DNA of 64,000 nucleotides, taken from Pseudomonas synxantha. GTDB taxonomy: Bacteria; Pseudomonadota; Gammaproteobacteria; Pseudomonadales; Pseudomonadaceae. The stretch spans positions 620,001 through 684,000 of the forward strand of contig NZ_LT629786.1 in the NCBI RefSeq assembly GCF_900105675.1, given 5' to 3'. A program made the position numbers and the translations under genes. Positions 14,284 to 22,773 of this stretch are shown here, one piece after another. Positions within the stretch are counted from its first letter, which is position 1. Each line of letters opens with the position of its first letter. The notes under the pieces were generated by a model. That model ran no database searches. It was not told the DNA's origin and saw only the letters and a program-made list of their open reading frames with translations.

Positions 14284-15813
14284 TTAATGACTGACGTTAT
14301 CGACGGCAATGCTTTCGCCGCTGACATCGGCGTAGAACGGCTGACGCTTGGCGATCAGCAGGTACAGCAACCCGGCGATACCGGCGCCAAACAACCAGGA
14401 AAATGGCGAGACACTGGCAAACCCCGGCAATAGCGCCAGCAGGATGGCGATCACCGCTGCAGGAATGAACGCCGCCACCGCACGCATATTTACCCCATGG
14501 CTGTAGTAATAAATGCCTTGGGGGTCTTCGCTGTACAGCTGCGGCACATCCACCTGGCTTTTACGGATCAGCCAGTAATCAACCATGATCACCCCGTACA
14601 ACGGCCCCAGCAGTGCGCCCAGGCCAGAGAGGAAGTACACAATCACCAACGGGCTGTTGTAGAGGTTCCAGGGCAGGATCAGCACGGCAACGAAGGCACT
14701 GATCAACCCGGCGCGACGGAAATTCAGGTACTTGGGCGCCAGGTTGCTCAGCACAAAGGCCGGGGCGACGAAGTTGGCCATGATGTTCACCGCCACGGTG
14801 ACGATCAGGAAGGCCAGGCAACCGAGTACCAGGAAGAAGGTGTTGGGGATCGCCGCGATGATCTCGGTGGGGCTTTCGATCACCCGGCCATTGAGTTGAA
14901 ACTGCCCGCCGCACAGCAGCACGGTAATGGCGGCAAACACCAGGATATTTACCGGCAGCCCCCAGAAGTTGCCGACCTTGATGGTCTTTCGGCACGGAGA
15001 AGAGCGGGCGAAATCGCAGAAGTTGAGGATCAAGGTGCCATAGATCGCCAGCCACAAGGCGCCGCCAGCAAAGATATTGCGCCACATCTCGCCGCCGCTC
15101 AGTGGTTCGCGGATCGACCAGGCAATCACGCCGCCCGCCTGGAAGTACATCCAACCGGCCAACGCAGCCACGGTCAGCAGAATTACCGGTCCGGCAAACC
15201 CTTCATAACGGCGCACCATCTCCATGCCATAGGCGAGGATCACCAACTGCACCAGCCATATCGCCACAAAGCACGCCCAGCCCAGGGTCGACAAGCCGAG
15301 GATCGAGTTGTGGTCATAATCGGCAAAGCCCGGATGAATCGCCGTCAGTAACACGCGGAAAACCACCGATGCCAGGTAGGTCTGGATGCCGAACCAGGCG
15401 ATCGCAATGACTGCGCGGATCAAGGCCGGAATCTGCGCGCCGTGGATACCGAAACTGATGCGGCTGATCACCGGAAACGGCACGCCGGTTTTCTGCCCCA
15501 TGTACCCAGACAAGTTCATGAAAAAGTAAACCAGTGCCGCGCCGATCCCCAGGGACAGCAATATCTGCCAGCCGCCCAAGCCCAACGCATATAAGCCGAT
15601 GGCAAATGAATAGTTGGCGATGTTGTGCACGTCATTGGTCCACAACGCAAAGATGCTGTAGCGCCCCCAGCGGCGGCCTTCAACCTTGGTGGGGGCCAGG
15701 TCCCTGTTGTGCAGGCGTGGGCTGAGTACCAGCGGGCCGGGGCTTGCAGCTGCGGGATTCAAGTTGGAGGAGGGCAGATCCAGTGCGATGTTGCTCGAGA
15801 GACTTGTACGCAT
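14284..15813 (-). CDS. NCS1-family nucleobase/hydantoin/allantoin permease
   Basis: This 509-residue protein has about 12 transmembrane helices and NCS1 hallmarks: a cytoplasmic N terminus, then WTNDVHNIANYSFAIGL in helix 1, GVPFPVISRISFG, and NFCDFARSSPCRKTIKVGNFWGLPVN, as in Mhp1, allantoin and cytosine permeases. These are Na+- or H+-coupled importers. It is the first gene of an operon with the racemase. I take the ATG at 15813, which is preceded by GGAG, rather than the one six codons upstream. A sigma-54-like promoter and a GntR-type palindrome lie upstream, which fits a nitrogen-scavenging role. Confidence 0.88.
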   Translation of the reverse strand: MRTSLSSNIALDLPSSNLNPAAASPGPLVLSPRLHNRDLAPTKVEGRRWGRYSIFALWTNDVHNIANYSFAIGLYALGLGGWQILLSLGIGAALVYFFMNLSGYMGQKTGVPFPVISRISFGIHGAQIPALIRAVIAIAWFGIQTYLASVVFRVLLTAIHPGFADYDHNSILGLSTLGWACFVAIWLVQLVILAYGMEMVRRYEGFAGPVILLTVAALAGWMYFQAGGVIAWSIREPLSGGEMWRNIFAGGALWLAIYGTLILNFCDFARSSPCRKTIKVGNFWGLPVNILVFAAITVLLCGGQFQLNGRVIESPTEIIAAIPNTFFLVLGCLAFLIVTVAVNIMANFVAPAFVLSNLAPKYLNFRRAGLISAFVAVLILPWNLYNSPLVIVYFLSGLGALLGPLYGVIMVDYWLIRKSQVDVPQLYSEDPQGIYYYSHGVNMRAVAAFIPAAVIAILLALLPGFASVSPFSWLFGAGIAGLLYLLIAKRQPFYADVSGESIAVDNVSH

Positions 15814-15880
15814 TCCGGCAGGCTCCAGCACATCTGCAGCATAGCGGCGGATGGCAAAGTGTATGTAGGTTTTGTATTGA

Positions 15881-15890
15881 TTGTATACAA
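15881..15890 (-). promoter_or_regulatory. Candidate operator TTGTATACAA (GntR/FadR-type)
   Basis: This perfect 10-bp palindrome fits the T-N-G-T-N..N-A-C-N-A pattern bound by FCD-type GntR regulators. It lies at or just after the predicted start of the sigma-54-like promoter and 68 bp before the permease ATG, so a bound repressor would block transcription. The regulator gene is not in the immediate neighbourhood. Confidence 0.45.
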
Positions 15891-15906
15891 AGCGTGCATC
15901 TCACTA

Positions 15907-15922
15907 AGCCACATGCGTGCCA
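15907..15922 (-). promoter_or_regulatory. Candidate sigma-54 promoter of the permease operon
   Basis: On the minus strand the sequence reads TGGCACGCATGTGGCT: a perfect -24 element (TGGCACG) and the invariant GG-N10-GC spacing. The -12 part (TGGCT) departs from TTGCA/T. Confidence 0.45.
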
Positions 15923-16169
15923 GTTTTCGTTATATGAAAAACGTGGGTAATTTCGTTTTAATAGTGCTTTTGAATAAACTACTGAATTAAAAGCAATATA
16001 AATTGACCGTTTGAACAGGTATTTATTTTTGATTGGGAATAGTGTGGTTCGGGTGCGTGGGAACTAGCAGAGATGGATGTTACGTTTTGGTGCGCCAGAA
16101 TATGAGTTGCACACAAAAATGGCACCGATGGTTACAAGGTTGTGTACATTTTATGCTGCGCACAAAACA

Positions 16170-16266
16170 AAATGTGGGAGGGGGCTTGCTCCCGATAGCG
16201 GTATATCAGTCAGAAAATCTGCAACTGACCCACCGCTATCGGGAGCAAGCCCCCTCCCACATTTTT
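16170..16266. repeat. REPIN, class GGGGGCTTGCTCCC
   Basis: Arms AATGTGGGAGGGGGCTTGCT (from 16171) and its inverted copy (to about 16265) flank a spacer that itself contains CGATAGCGG...CCGCTATCG, so the pairing extends inward. It lies after the cysH stop codon and could protect the transcript 3' end. Confidence 0.87.
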
Positions 16267-16286
16267 ACCACACCAGTTTGCCAGGC

Positions 16287-17021
16287 TCATGCCTTGGTGA
16301 TGATATTCCCCGCATGCAGCCCGCATTCTTTCTGTGTGGCTTCTTCCCACCACCAGCGGCCTTCCCGTTCATGCTGGTTGGGCAATACCGGCCGGGTGCA
16401 GGGCTCGCAGCCGATGCTGATAAACCCGCGCTCATGCAGGCTGTTGTAAGGCAGTTCCAGCATGCGGATATAACCCCAGACCTCTTCACTGGTCATCTGC
16501 GCCAGCGGGTTGAACTTGTACAGGGTGCGTTCCGGGGTAGAGAAGGCCGTGTCGATTTCCAGCGCCGCCACCTGGCTGCGAGTGCCGGGGCTCTGATCGC
16601 GGCGCTGGCCGGTGGCCCAGGCACTTACACCCGCAAGCTTGCGGCGCAGCGGTTCGATCTTGCGGATGCCACAGCATTCACCATGGCCGTCCTTATAGAA
16701 ACTGAACAAGCCCTTTTCCTTGACGAAGGGCTCCAGTTTGCTCTGGTCCGGCGAGATCAGTTCGATGTCGATCTTGTAGAACTCACGCACCTGTTCGATA
16801 AACCGGTAGGTCTCCGGGTGCAGGCGGCCGGTGTCGAGGCTGAACACCTTGACGTTCTTGTTCAGCTTCCAGGCCATGTCCACCAGCACCACATCCTCGG
16901 CACCGCTGAAGGAAATCCACAGGTCATCGCCGAACTGGCTGAACGCCAGCTTGAGAATATCCTGGGCAGACTTGTTGGCATAAGTCGTGGCGAGTTCAAC
17001 GACGTCGAAGGCTTGGTTCAT
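16287..17021 (-). CDS. cysH: Adenylyl-sulfate (APS) reductase
   Basis: The 244-residue enzyme reduces APS to sulfite with thioredoxin during assimilatory sulfate reduction in the cytoplasm. The sequence shows the PP-loop-type [14 protein letters not shown] near residue 38, [12 protein letters not shown] near 65, and the four cysteines that bind a [4Fe-4S] cluster and mark APS rather than PAPS reductases: Cys-Cys in GECCGIRK and Cys-x2-Cys in GCEPCTRP. The C-terminal ECGLH holds the catalytic Cys. The length is normal. It is divergent from thrH, as in other Pseudomonas. Confidence 0.96.
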   Translation of the reverse strand: MNQAFDVVELATTYANKSAQDILKLAFSQFGDDLWISFSGAEDVVLVDMAWKLNKNVKVFSLDTGRLHPETYRFIEQVREFYKIDIELISPDQSKLEPFVKEKGLFSFYKDGHGECCGIRKIEPLRRKLAGVSAWATGQRRDQSPGTRSQVAALEIDTAFSTPERTLYKFNPLAQMTSEEVWGYIRMLELPYNSLHERGFISIGCEPCTRPVLPNQHEREGRWWWEEATQKECGLHAGNIITKA

Positions 17022-17170
17022 CAGGACGGTTCCTACAGGTCAGTGGCGCTGAGCGCTCTATAGGCGGCGATGGTATCAAAATCTGCCGTGCGTTGCGGCG
17101 GCGGGCTTGAGTCGCTAGAGTTCGGCAGTCCTTTTGCCCGCTCAACTAATAAATTCAATGGGAGTGTCTT

Positions 17171-17788
17171 GTGGAAATTGCCTGTCTTGACCTGGAAGGG
17201 GTGCTGGTTCCGGAAATCTGGATTGCCTTTGCCGAAAAAACCGGTATTGAATCCCTGCGTGCAACCACCCGCGACATTCCCGACTACGACGTGCTGATGC
17301 AGCAGCGCCTGCGTATCCTCGACGAGCACGGGCTCAAGCTGGCCGATATCCAGGAAGTGATCGCCACTCTCAAGCCTTTGGACGGTGCCGTCGAATTCGT
17401 CAACTGGCTGCGCGAGCGTTTCCAGGTGGTGATCCTGTCCGATACCTTCTACGAATTTTCCCAGCCACTGATGCGCCAGCTGGGCTTCCCGACCTTGCTC
17501 TGCCACCGCCTGATCACCGATGAACACGACCGGGTGGTGAGCTATCAACTGCGTCAGAAAGACCCCAAGCGCCAATCGGTATTGGCGTTCAAGTCGCTTT
17601 ACTACCGCGTGATCGCGGCCGGTGATTCCTACAACGACACCACCATGCTGGGCGAAGCTGATCGTGGGATCCTGTTCCATGCGCCGCAGAATGTGATGGA
17701 TGAGTTTCCCCATTTCCCGGCGGTGCACACGTTTGAGGATTTGAAGCGGGAGTTCATCAAGGCGTCGAATCGGCAGTTGAGCCTGTAA
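17171..17788 (+). CDS. thrH: Bifunctional phosphoserine phosphatase / homoserine phosphotransferase ThrH
   Basis: The 205-residue HAD-family enzyme has motif I modified to CLDLEGVLVPE (the usual DxD is DLE, as in ThrH), motif II LSDTFYEF, a Lys in QKDPKRQSV, and motif IV AAGDSYNDTTML. ThrH transfers phosphate from phosphoserine to homoserine and so links serine and threonine synthesis. The start is the GTG at 17171, with GGAGTG just upstream. A REPIN of another class follows the stop. The order cysH/thrH is conserved in Pseudomonas. Confidence 0.94.
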   Translation: MEIACLDLEGVLVPEIWIAFAEKTGIESLRATTRDIPDYDVLMQQRLRILDEHGLKLADIQEVIATLKPLDGAVEFVNWLRERFQVVILSDTFYEFSQPLMRQLGFPTLLCHRLITDEHDRVVSYQLRQKDPKRQSVLAFKSLYYRVIAAGDSYNDTTMLGEADRGILFHAPQNVMDEFPHFPAVHTFEDLKREFIKASNRQLSL

Positions 17789-17812
17789 GTTATCCAGCGA
17801 GGCGGAGGGCCC

Positions 17813-17897
17813 CATCGCGGGCAAGCCCGCTCCCACACTCGACTGCGTTCCTCCAGGATAAACGCAGTCCAATGTGGGAGCGGGCTTGCCCGCGATG
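17813..17897. repeat. REPIN of a second class (GCGGGCAAGCCCGCTCCCAC)
   Basis: CATCGCGGGCAAGCCCGCTC at 17813 is inverted at the other end, finishing CCCGCGATG at 17897. The spacer also pairs in part (GACTGCGTT/AACGCAGTC). The words differ from the GGGGGCTTG class, so this is a separate REP lineage. It lies between convergent genes. Confidence 0.85.
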
Positions 17898-17916
17898 AGG
17901 CCGGCGCAGTCACCGG

Positions 17917-18273
17917 CTACAGCCCTGCCAGCAACCGCTCATAAGGAATACTCAAGCCTTCATGCAGGCGCTTGATCATCGACAGGCTCAGCTTGCGCTT
18001 GTGGTTCAACACCTCGGATACCCGTCCGCTGGTGCCGATAAACGGCTCCAGGTCGCGGGCGGTCATGCCCAACTGCTCCATGCGAAACTTGATAGCTTCC
18101 ACCGGATCCGAAGGGGGCATTGGATAATGCTCGGCTTCGTACTTCTCGATAAGAATTGCCAGGATTTCCAGCTCGTCACCTTCAGGCGAGCCGGGTGGTG
18201 CTCCCCATATCTGCTCGACCCGTGCGAGTGCAGCTGTCAGATCGTCCTGGGAGTGAATAGGTTTGATGTTCAT
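17917..18273 (-). CDS. HigA-family antitoxin
   Basis: This 118-residue protein has the HigA layout: an N-terminal helical region (HSQDDLTAALARVEQIWGAPPGSPEGDELEILAILIEKYE) with the conserved YPxPPxDPVEAIKFRMEQLGM linker, then a helix-turn-helix (MTARDLEPFIGTSGRVSEVLNHKRKLSLSMIKRLHEGLSIP). It neutralises the HigB toxin and represses the operon. The ATG overlaps the toxin stop by one base (TGATG), so the two are translationally coupled, with the toxin gene first as is typical for higBA. Confidence 0.92.
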   Translation of the reverse strand: MNIKPIHSQDDLTAALARVEQIWGAPPGSPEGDELEILAILIEKYEAEHYPMPPSDPVEAIKFRMEQLGMTARDLEPFIGTSGRVSEVLNHKRKLSLSMIKRLHEGLSIPYERLLAGL

Positions 18274-18575
18274 CACGCAATCTCCGCGTTGATCTGGTCG
18301 TACTGAGCGTGGGTTCCCACAAAACGTATGAACCCTAGCTGTCGCTGATAGTCGATCGCCATGATCACTCGGTATTCGTTGCCACCGACGTTGAACACGA
18401 CCCTGCCGCCTTTGAGAATGCTCGCTGTTCTAAGCTCTGCCTTGAGTGCTTGCGGCGTTGGATAGGTGGCTTTCTCCATGTGACGATACAACTCGACCAG
18501 CGGTATTTTGGCGTCGCTATAAGCTGAATGGCTTCCCCAGAATATTCGTAGGGTAGAGAGAGCGATTATCCGCAT
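18273..18575 (-). CDS. HigB-family toxin (mRNA interferase)
   Basis: The 100-residue protein matches HigB toxins: MRIIALSTLRIFW at the start, a helix with PLVELYRHMEKATYPTPQALKAEL, then the strands GGRVVFNVGGNEYRVIMAIDYQRQLGFIRFVGTHAQYDQIN. The last block (FVGTHAxYDxI) is characteristic. HigB toxins degrade ribosome-bound mRNA. It is the first gene of the pair and lies directly after a palindromic operator that overlaps its ribosome site. Confidence 0.92.
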   Translation of the reverse strand: MRIIALSTLRIFWGSHSAYSDAKIPLVELYRHMEKATYPTPQALKAELRTASILKGGRVVFNVGGNEYRVIMAIDYQRQLGFIRFVGTHAQYDQINAEIA

Positions 18576-18584
18576 CGCCTTAAC

Positions 18585-18599
18585 CTCCCAGTTTGGGAG
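18585..18599 (-). promoter_or_regulatory. Candidate higBA operator overlapping the ribosome-binding site
   Basis: The palindrome CTCCCA-gtt-TGGGAG is 10 bp upstream of the higB ATG. On the minus strand its second half supplies GGGAGG, which is also the best Shine-Dalgarno sequence, so the same bases may serve repression and translation. Confidence 0.5.
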
Positions 18600-18801
18600 A
18601 TCATAGGCGTGAGTGCTTGAATAGGCAATCTCGGAAATATTTTCAGACGAGGGGGCAGTCGCTTCATGTGGTCCTTCACAGATGGCGGGTGGACGGTGGA
18701 TCCTGACGCTATCTGCAAGCGCCTATCCCGTCCACAGCGGTTCTGATTCAGGCTTTTTCTACTGGCCGCTCCTGCAAGCGAACCCCGGAAAGGGCTGTGC
18801 T
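18600..18801. other. Intergenic region, no gene seen
   Basis: About 200 bp between pabB (ending at 18802) and higBA. It should carry the higBA promoter. No coding frame or strong hairpin stands out. Confidence 0.4.
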
Positions 18802-20145
18802 CTACAAACTTTCCAACGTTTGTAACAACACCCGCACCTTGGTCAACGACTCCTGATACTCCGCCTGCCACTCTGAATCAGCCACAATCCCGCCGCCGCC
18901 CCAGCAGCACACTTGCCCATCCTTGACCAGCAAGCTGCGGATGGCGATGGAGCTGTCCATCTCGCCGCGCACGTCCAGGTAGACCAGCGAGCCGCAGTAC
19001 AGCCCGCGGCGGGTTGGCTCTAGCTCGTCGATGATCTGCATCGCGCGAATCTTCGGCGCGCCGGTGATGGAGCCGCCGGGGAAGCTGCCGGCGATGAGGT
19101 CCAGGGCGTCTTTGTCGTCGGCCAATACGCCGGTGACGCTGCTCACCAGGTGGTGCACGTTGGGGTAGCTTTCCAGGCTGAACAACTCCGGCACTTTCAC
19201 CGAACCGATGCGGCAACTGCGGCCGAGATCATTGCGCAGCAGGTCGACGATCATCAGGTTTTCTGCGCGGTCCTTGGGGCTGGCCAGCAGTTCGGCGGCG
19301 TGGTCGGCATCCTCTACAAGCGTTACGCCGCGAGGGCGGGTGCCCTTGATCGGACGGGTCTCGACCTGGCGTTCGCTGATGCGCACAAAGCGCTCCGGCG
19401 ACAGGCTCAGCACCGCACCGTCATCGGGCAGGCTCTGGAACCCGGAAAACGGGGTAGGGCAGGCTTCGCGCAACGCGCAGTAGGCCACCCACGGATCGCC
19501 GCTGCACGGTGCGCGAAAGCGTTGGGCGAAGTTGACCTGGTAGCAGTCGCCGGCCTGGATGTAATCCTGGATGCGCACAATCGCCTGCCGGTAAGCCTCG
19601 GCTGTGAGGTCGGAAGCCATGGGGCCATGCAGCTTGAAGGCGGCCGGCGACTCGACGGCAGTCTGGCTGAACAGGTCGATCAGGCGTTGTCGCTCGCCAT
19701 CGACCAGCGCCGGGTGAAACACCAACTGGCTGGTGTGGGCGTGGTGGTCGCTGATCAGCGCCCAGGCATATAAGCCGAAACGCGCGTCTGGCAGGTGCAA
19801 ATCATCGACGGCCAGGTGCGGCATCTGTTCCAGGTGCCGGCCGAAGTCATAACTCAGATAGCCAATCAAGCCACCGGCAAACGGCAACTGCAAACCCGCG
19901 GGCAAGGCCGCTTCGCCCAACTGCGTCAGGTTCTCGCGCAAGCGTTGCAGGAAATCGTTGCCACTTTCGTCCGGCCCTACCGTCAAGGTCGCTTCGGGCC
20001 AGGCGCTGAGCAGGTCATAACGCCCGCGGTCCGCCGTGGGGCGGCCGCTGTCGAGCAGCACCGCGCCAGGGGCATGGCGAATCGCCGCAAAATACTCGGC
20101 GGGGTTGGCCCGGTAGGGCAACGGGTATACGGAACAGGTCGACAT
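18802..20145 (-). CDS. pabB: Aminodeoxychorismate synthase component I
   Basis: The 447-residue enzyme joins ammonia to chorismate to make 4-amino-4-deoxychorismate for folate. The chorismate-binding domain (residues ~170-445) shows PIKGTRPRG with the Lys that distinguishes PabB from anthranilate synthase, the NLMIVDLLRNDLGR motif, and SFPGGSITGAPKIRAMQIIDELEPTRRGLYCGS. The N-terminal domain (YDLLSAWPEATL...) is typical. PabA would supply ammonia and is not in the window. The length is normal. Confidence 0.94.
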   Translation of the reverse strand: MSTCSVYPLPYRANPAEYFAAIRHAPGAVLLDSGRPTADRGRYDLLSAWPEATLTVGPDESGNDFLQRLRENLTQLGEAALPAGLQLPFAGGLIGYLSYDFGRHLEQMPHLAVDDLHLPDARFGLYAWALISDHHAHTSQLVFHPALVDGERQRLIDLFSQTAVESPAAFKLHGPMASDLTAEAYRQAIVRIQDYIQAGDCYQVNFAQRFRAPCSGDPWVAYCALREACPTPFSGFQSLPDDGAVLSLSPERFVRISERQVETRPIKGTRPRGVTLVEDADHAAELLASPKDRAENLMIVDLLRNDLGRSCRIGSVKVPELFSLESYPNVHHLVSSVTGVLADDKDALDLIAGSFPGGSITGAPKIRAMQIIDELEPTRRGLYCGSLVYLDVRGEMDSSIAIRSLLVKDGQVCCWGGGGIVADSEWQAEYQESLTKVRVLLQTLESL

Positions 20146-20249
20146 GCGGGGGTGGATCAGCCAATGGCGCGGGGGAGGGGATTGTAGTCTTCTGTAGGAT
20201 TTGCTCCTAGAGGCAATAGCGGGATATCCATCCCGCCACGGGGTGGCCT

Positions 20250-21236
20250 TCAGCCCTCAACGGGCGGTATATGCCCAAACATCTCCTGCACGAACTTCAC
20301 CCGCTCTTGCGGGGTTTCCGTCACGCCGGCAGCTTTGAGTTCCTCCAGTCGCGCCTCCACCGCATGGGTGCGCAAGGTCAGCCCGCAGTCATTGGCGATC
20401 TGGATATTCAGCCCCGGCCGTGCATTCAATTCAAGGATCAGCGGGCCTTTTTCCTGGTCCAGCACCATGTCCACGCCGATATAGCCCAGCCCGCACAGCT
20501 CGTAGCAGCCAGCCGCAAGCTGCATGAAACCGTCCCAGTTGGGCAGTTGCACGCCATCCACGGCATTGGTGGTGTCAGGGTGCTTGGTAATGATGTTGTT
20601 CAGCCAGGTGCCGCGCAAAGTCAGGCCGGTAGCCAGGTCGACGCCCACGCCAATCGCGCCCTGGTGCAGGTTGGCCTTGCCCCCGGACTGGCGGGTCGGC
20701 AAGCGCAGCATGGCCATCACCGGGTAGCCCATCAGCACGATGATGCGGATATCCGGCACGCCTTCGTAGCTGATGCTCTTGAAGATCTGGTCGGGTACCA
20801 CGCGGTACTCGATCAGCGCCCGGTCGCGGTGGCCGCCCAGTGAATACAGGCCAGTGAGGATGCTGGAAATCTGGTGCTCGATCTCTTCATGGCTGATGAT
20901 CTTGCCGGACACCGTGCGATAGCGTCCTTCAAACCGGTCGGCCACTACCAGGATGCCATCACCGCCCGCACCCTGGGCCGGCTTGATCACGAAGTCGCTG
21001 CGCCCGCCGATGATCTCGTCGAGCTTGTCGATTTCCTTCTCGGTGGAGATCACCCCATACATTTCCGGCACATGGATACCGGCCGCCAGCGCGCGCTCCT
21101 TGGTGATGATCTTGTCATCCACAATCGGGTACAGGCTGCGCTTGTTGTACTTGAGCACGTAGTCGGCGTTACGCCGGTTGATGCCCATGATCCCCCGCGC
21201 TTCGAGGGCCTTCCAGGTCTTCCAGAAGCCGAACAT
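20250..21236 (-). CDS. RimK-like ATP-grasp ligase (alpha-L-glutamate ligase-like)
   Basis: This 328-residue protein has the ATP-grasp core: DFVIKPAQGAGGDGILVV near residue 90, IEYRVVPDQIFK, and the metal-binding end LILELNARPGLNIQIAN near residue 275. The family joins carboxylates to amines, and relatives add glutamate to proteins or peptides. Its ATG overlaps the stop of the transglutaminase-like gene by one base, and the retropepsin-like gene precedes that, so the three form one translationally coupled unit. The substrate is unknown. Confidence 0.85.
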   Translation of the reverse strand: MFGFWKTWKALEARGIMGINRRNADYVLKYNKRSLYPIVDDKIITKERALAAGIHVPEMYGVISTEKEIDKLDEIIGGRSDFVIKPAQGAGGDGILVVADRFEGRYRTVSGKIISHEEIEHQISSILTGLYSLGGHRDRALIEYRVVPDQIFKSISYEGVPDIRIIVLMGYPVMAMLRLPTRQSGGKANLHQGAIGVGVDLATGLTLRGTWLNNIITKHPDTTNAVDGVQLPNWDGFMQLAAGCYELCGLGYIGVDMVLDQEKGPLILELNARPGLNIQIANDCGLTLRTHAVEARLEELKAAGVTETPQERVKFVQEMFGHIPPVEG

Positions 21237-22768
21237 CAGGAGTCAGCCTTCAAGAACGCCTTGAAACGCACCAGCTCGGTGAGGCGGTAGCCGCGATAAC
21301 GCCCCATGGCCAGCATGAAGCCCACCAGGATCAGCAGGATCGCCGGGAAGGTGAACACGAAGTAGATCAGCTCCGGCACGCTCATGATGATGTGCGCCAG
21401 GGACGCTGCGAACAGTGTGCCAATCGCCACCTTCAGCGCATGGTTGGCGCCACGCTCCTCCCAGGTGATCGACAGGCGTTCGATGGTCATGGTCAGGATC
21501 ACCATCGGGAACAGCGCGACCGACAGGCCGCGTTCCAGCCCAAGTTTATGGCTGAACAGGCTGATGGCGGCAATCAGTACCACCACGAAGGTCAGCACTA
21601 CCGACAGCCTCGGCAGCATCTGCAGTTTCAAATGCTCCAGGTACGACCTGAGGGACAGCCCCAGCGCCGTGATGATCGTGAACAGCACAATCCCGAAGCC
21701 CAGCTGCGTCTCGCGGAATGCCAGGGCGATCAGCACCGGGGTGAAGGTGCCCAGGGTCTGCAGGCCGATCAGGTTGCGCAGGATCAGGATCACCAGCACG
21801 CCAATCGGGATCATCACCATGATCATGAAGGTCTGCTGGGTTTGCAGCGGCAGGCCATACAGCGAGTATTCGAGGAAATTGGCGTCGGTGTTTTCGTCGG
21901 TCAGCTTGGCCAGGCGGATGGCGTTCATCTCGCTGTTGTTCAGGCTGAAGGTCACCATGGCTTTCTTGCCGCCGTCGACCGTGATCAGGTTTTCATCACC
22001 AGTCCACCACAGCAGGCGGTCGGCCGGCAGGCCCTGTTCGCCGGTTTCCGGGTTGAAGTACAACCAGTCACTGCCATTGAAGCTGCGCAGCCACAGTTCC
22101 GGGGTTTGCGGCTGGTCGGCCACCAGGCGGATGGTGTGGACTTTCTCTACTGGCACATGGGCGATGGACAGCAGCAGCTCGACGATCTTGGCCTTGTGTG
22201 GCGTCGACGGGTCGCCGGCCAGCAACAATTTCACATTGTCGTCGTTGAGGTTGTTGGTGCGCTTGATCGCTTCGCTGATAAAGGTCTCGACGTCGGCCGA
22301 GTGCTGGCGGATCGGCGCCAGCAAGGCTTCGGCAGCGATTTTTTCCGGGCCTTCCACAGCGATGCTGTCGCGAAAGGTCGGGCCCTTGATCTTGACCTTC
22401 TCGCCACTGTAGCGCTTGGTCAGCACCAGGCGGTAATACAGGGTCTGGTTGCCCTTGGCCCGGCGCGCCGACCAGGTGACCTTGCGGTTGCCGTCGATGC
22501 GATTGACGCTCACCCCGTAGTTGTTCGAGATAAAGCTTTCGTTGAGGCTGACGAAGTCGCGGCTCAGGGGCGGCACGAACATCTGGATCTTGACGGGGTC
22601 TTTCGGGTTGGCGACGAACTCGACCTTGGCGTCGATGTTCCACAAGTCGTCGGTGGCATCCTCGGTAACGGGGATGCCCAGCACGAAAATCTGATAGGCG
22701 GTGACCGAAATGCCCAGCACCACCAGCAAGGTGATCAGGATTTTCAGGTGCAGGGTCAAAGAGCGCAT
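21236..22768 (-). CDS. Inactive transglutaminase-like protein with seven transmembrane helices
   Basis: The 510-residue protein starts with an N-terminal membrane anchor (LHLKILITLLVVLGISVTAYQIFVLG), has a large periplasmic region (about 30-330) including a transglutaminase-like fold (LLLAGDPSTPHKAKIVELLLSIAHVPVEKVHTIRL ... SFNGSDWLYFNPETGE), then a C-terminal block of about seven transmembrane helices from MIMVMIPIGVLVILILRN. The catalytic Cys expected in active transglutaminases is not evident. It lies between the retropepsin-like and ATP-grasp genes, a grouping conserved in gamma-proteobacteria as far as I recall. Confidence 0.85.
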   Translation of the reverse strand: MRSLTLHLKILITLLVVLGISVTAYQIFVLGIPVTEDATDDLWNIDAKVEFVANPKDPVKIQMFVPPLSRDFVSLNESFISNNYGVSVNRIDGNRKVTWSARRAKGNQTLYYRLVLTKRYSGEKVKIKGPTFRDSIAVEGPEKIAAEALLAPIRQHSADVETFISEAIKRTNNLNDDNVKLLLAGDPSTPHKAKIVELLLSIAHVPVEKVHTIRLVADQPQTPELWLRSFNGSDWLYFNPETGEQGLPADRLLWWTGDENLITVDGGKKAMVTFSLNNSEMNAIRLAKLTDENTDANFLEYSLYGLPLQTQQTFMIMVMIPIGVLVILILRNLIGLQTLGTFTPVLIALAFRETQLGFGIVLFTIITALGLSLRSYLEHLKLQMLPRLSVVLTFVVVLIAAISLFSHKLGLERGLSVALFPMVILTMTIERLSITWEERGANHALKVAIGTLFAASLAHIIMSVPELIYFVFTFPAILLILVGFMLAMGRYRGYRLTELVRFKAFLKADS

Positions 22769-22773
22769 TCGGT

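Larger units (their letters stand above)
15814..16169. other. Promoter region of the permease-racemase operon; AT-rich, no gene seen
   Basis: About 350 bp with no supported coding frame. The part from 15930 to 16160 is AT-rich compared with its surroundings and contains no gene I can support. The half nearest the permease holds the sigma-54-like site and the TTGTATACAA palindrome listed separately. Confidence 0.5.
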
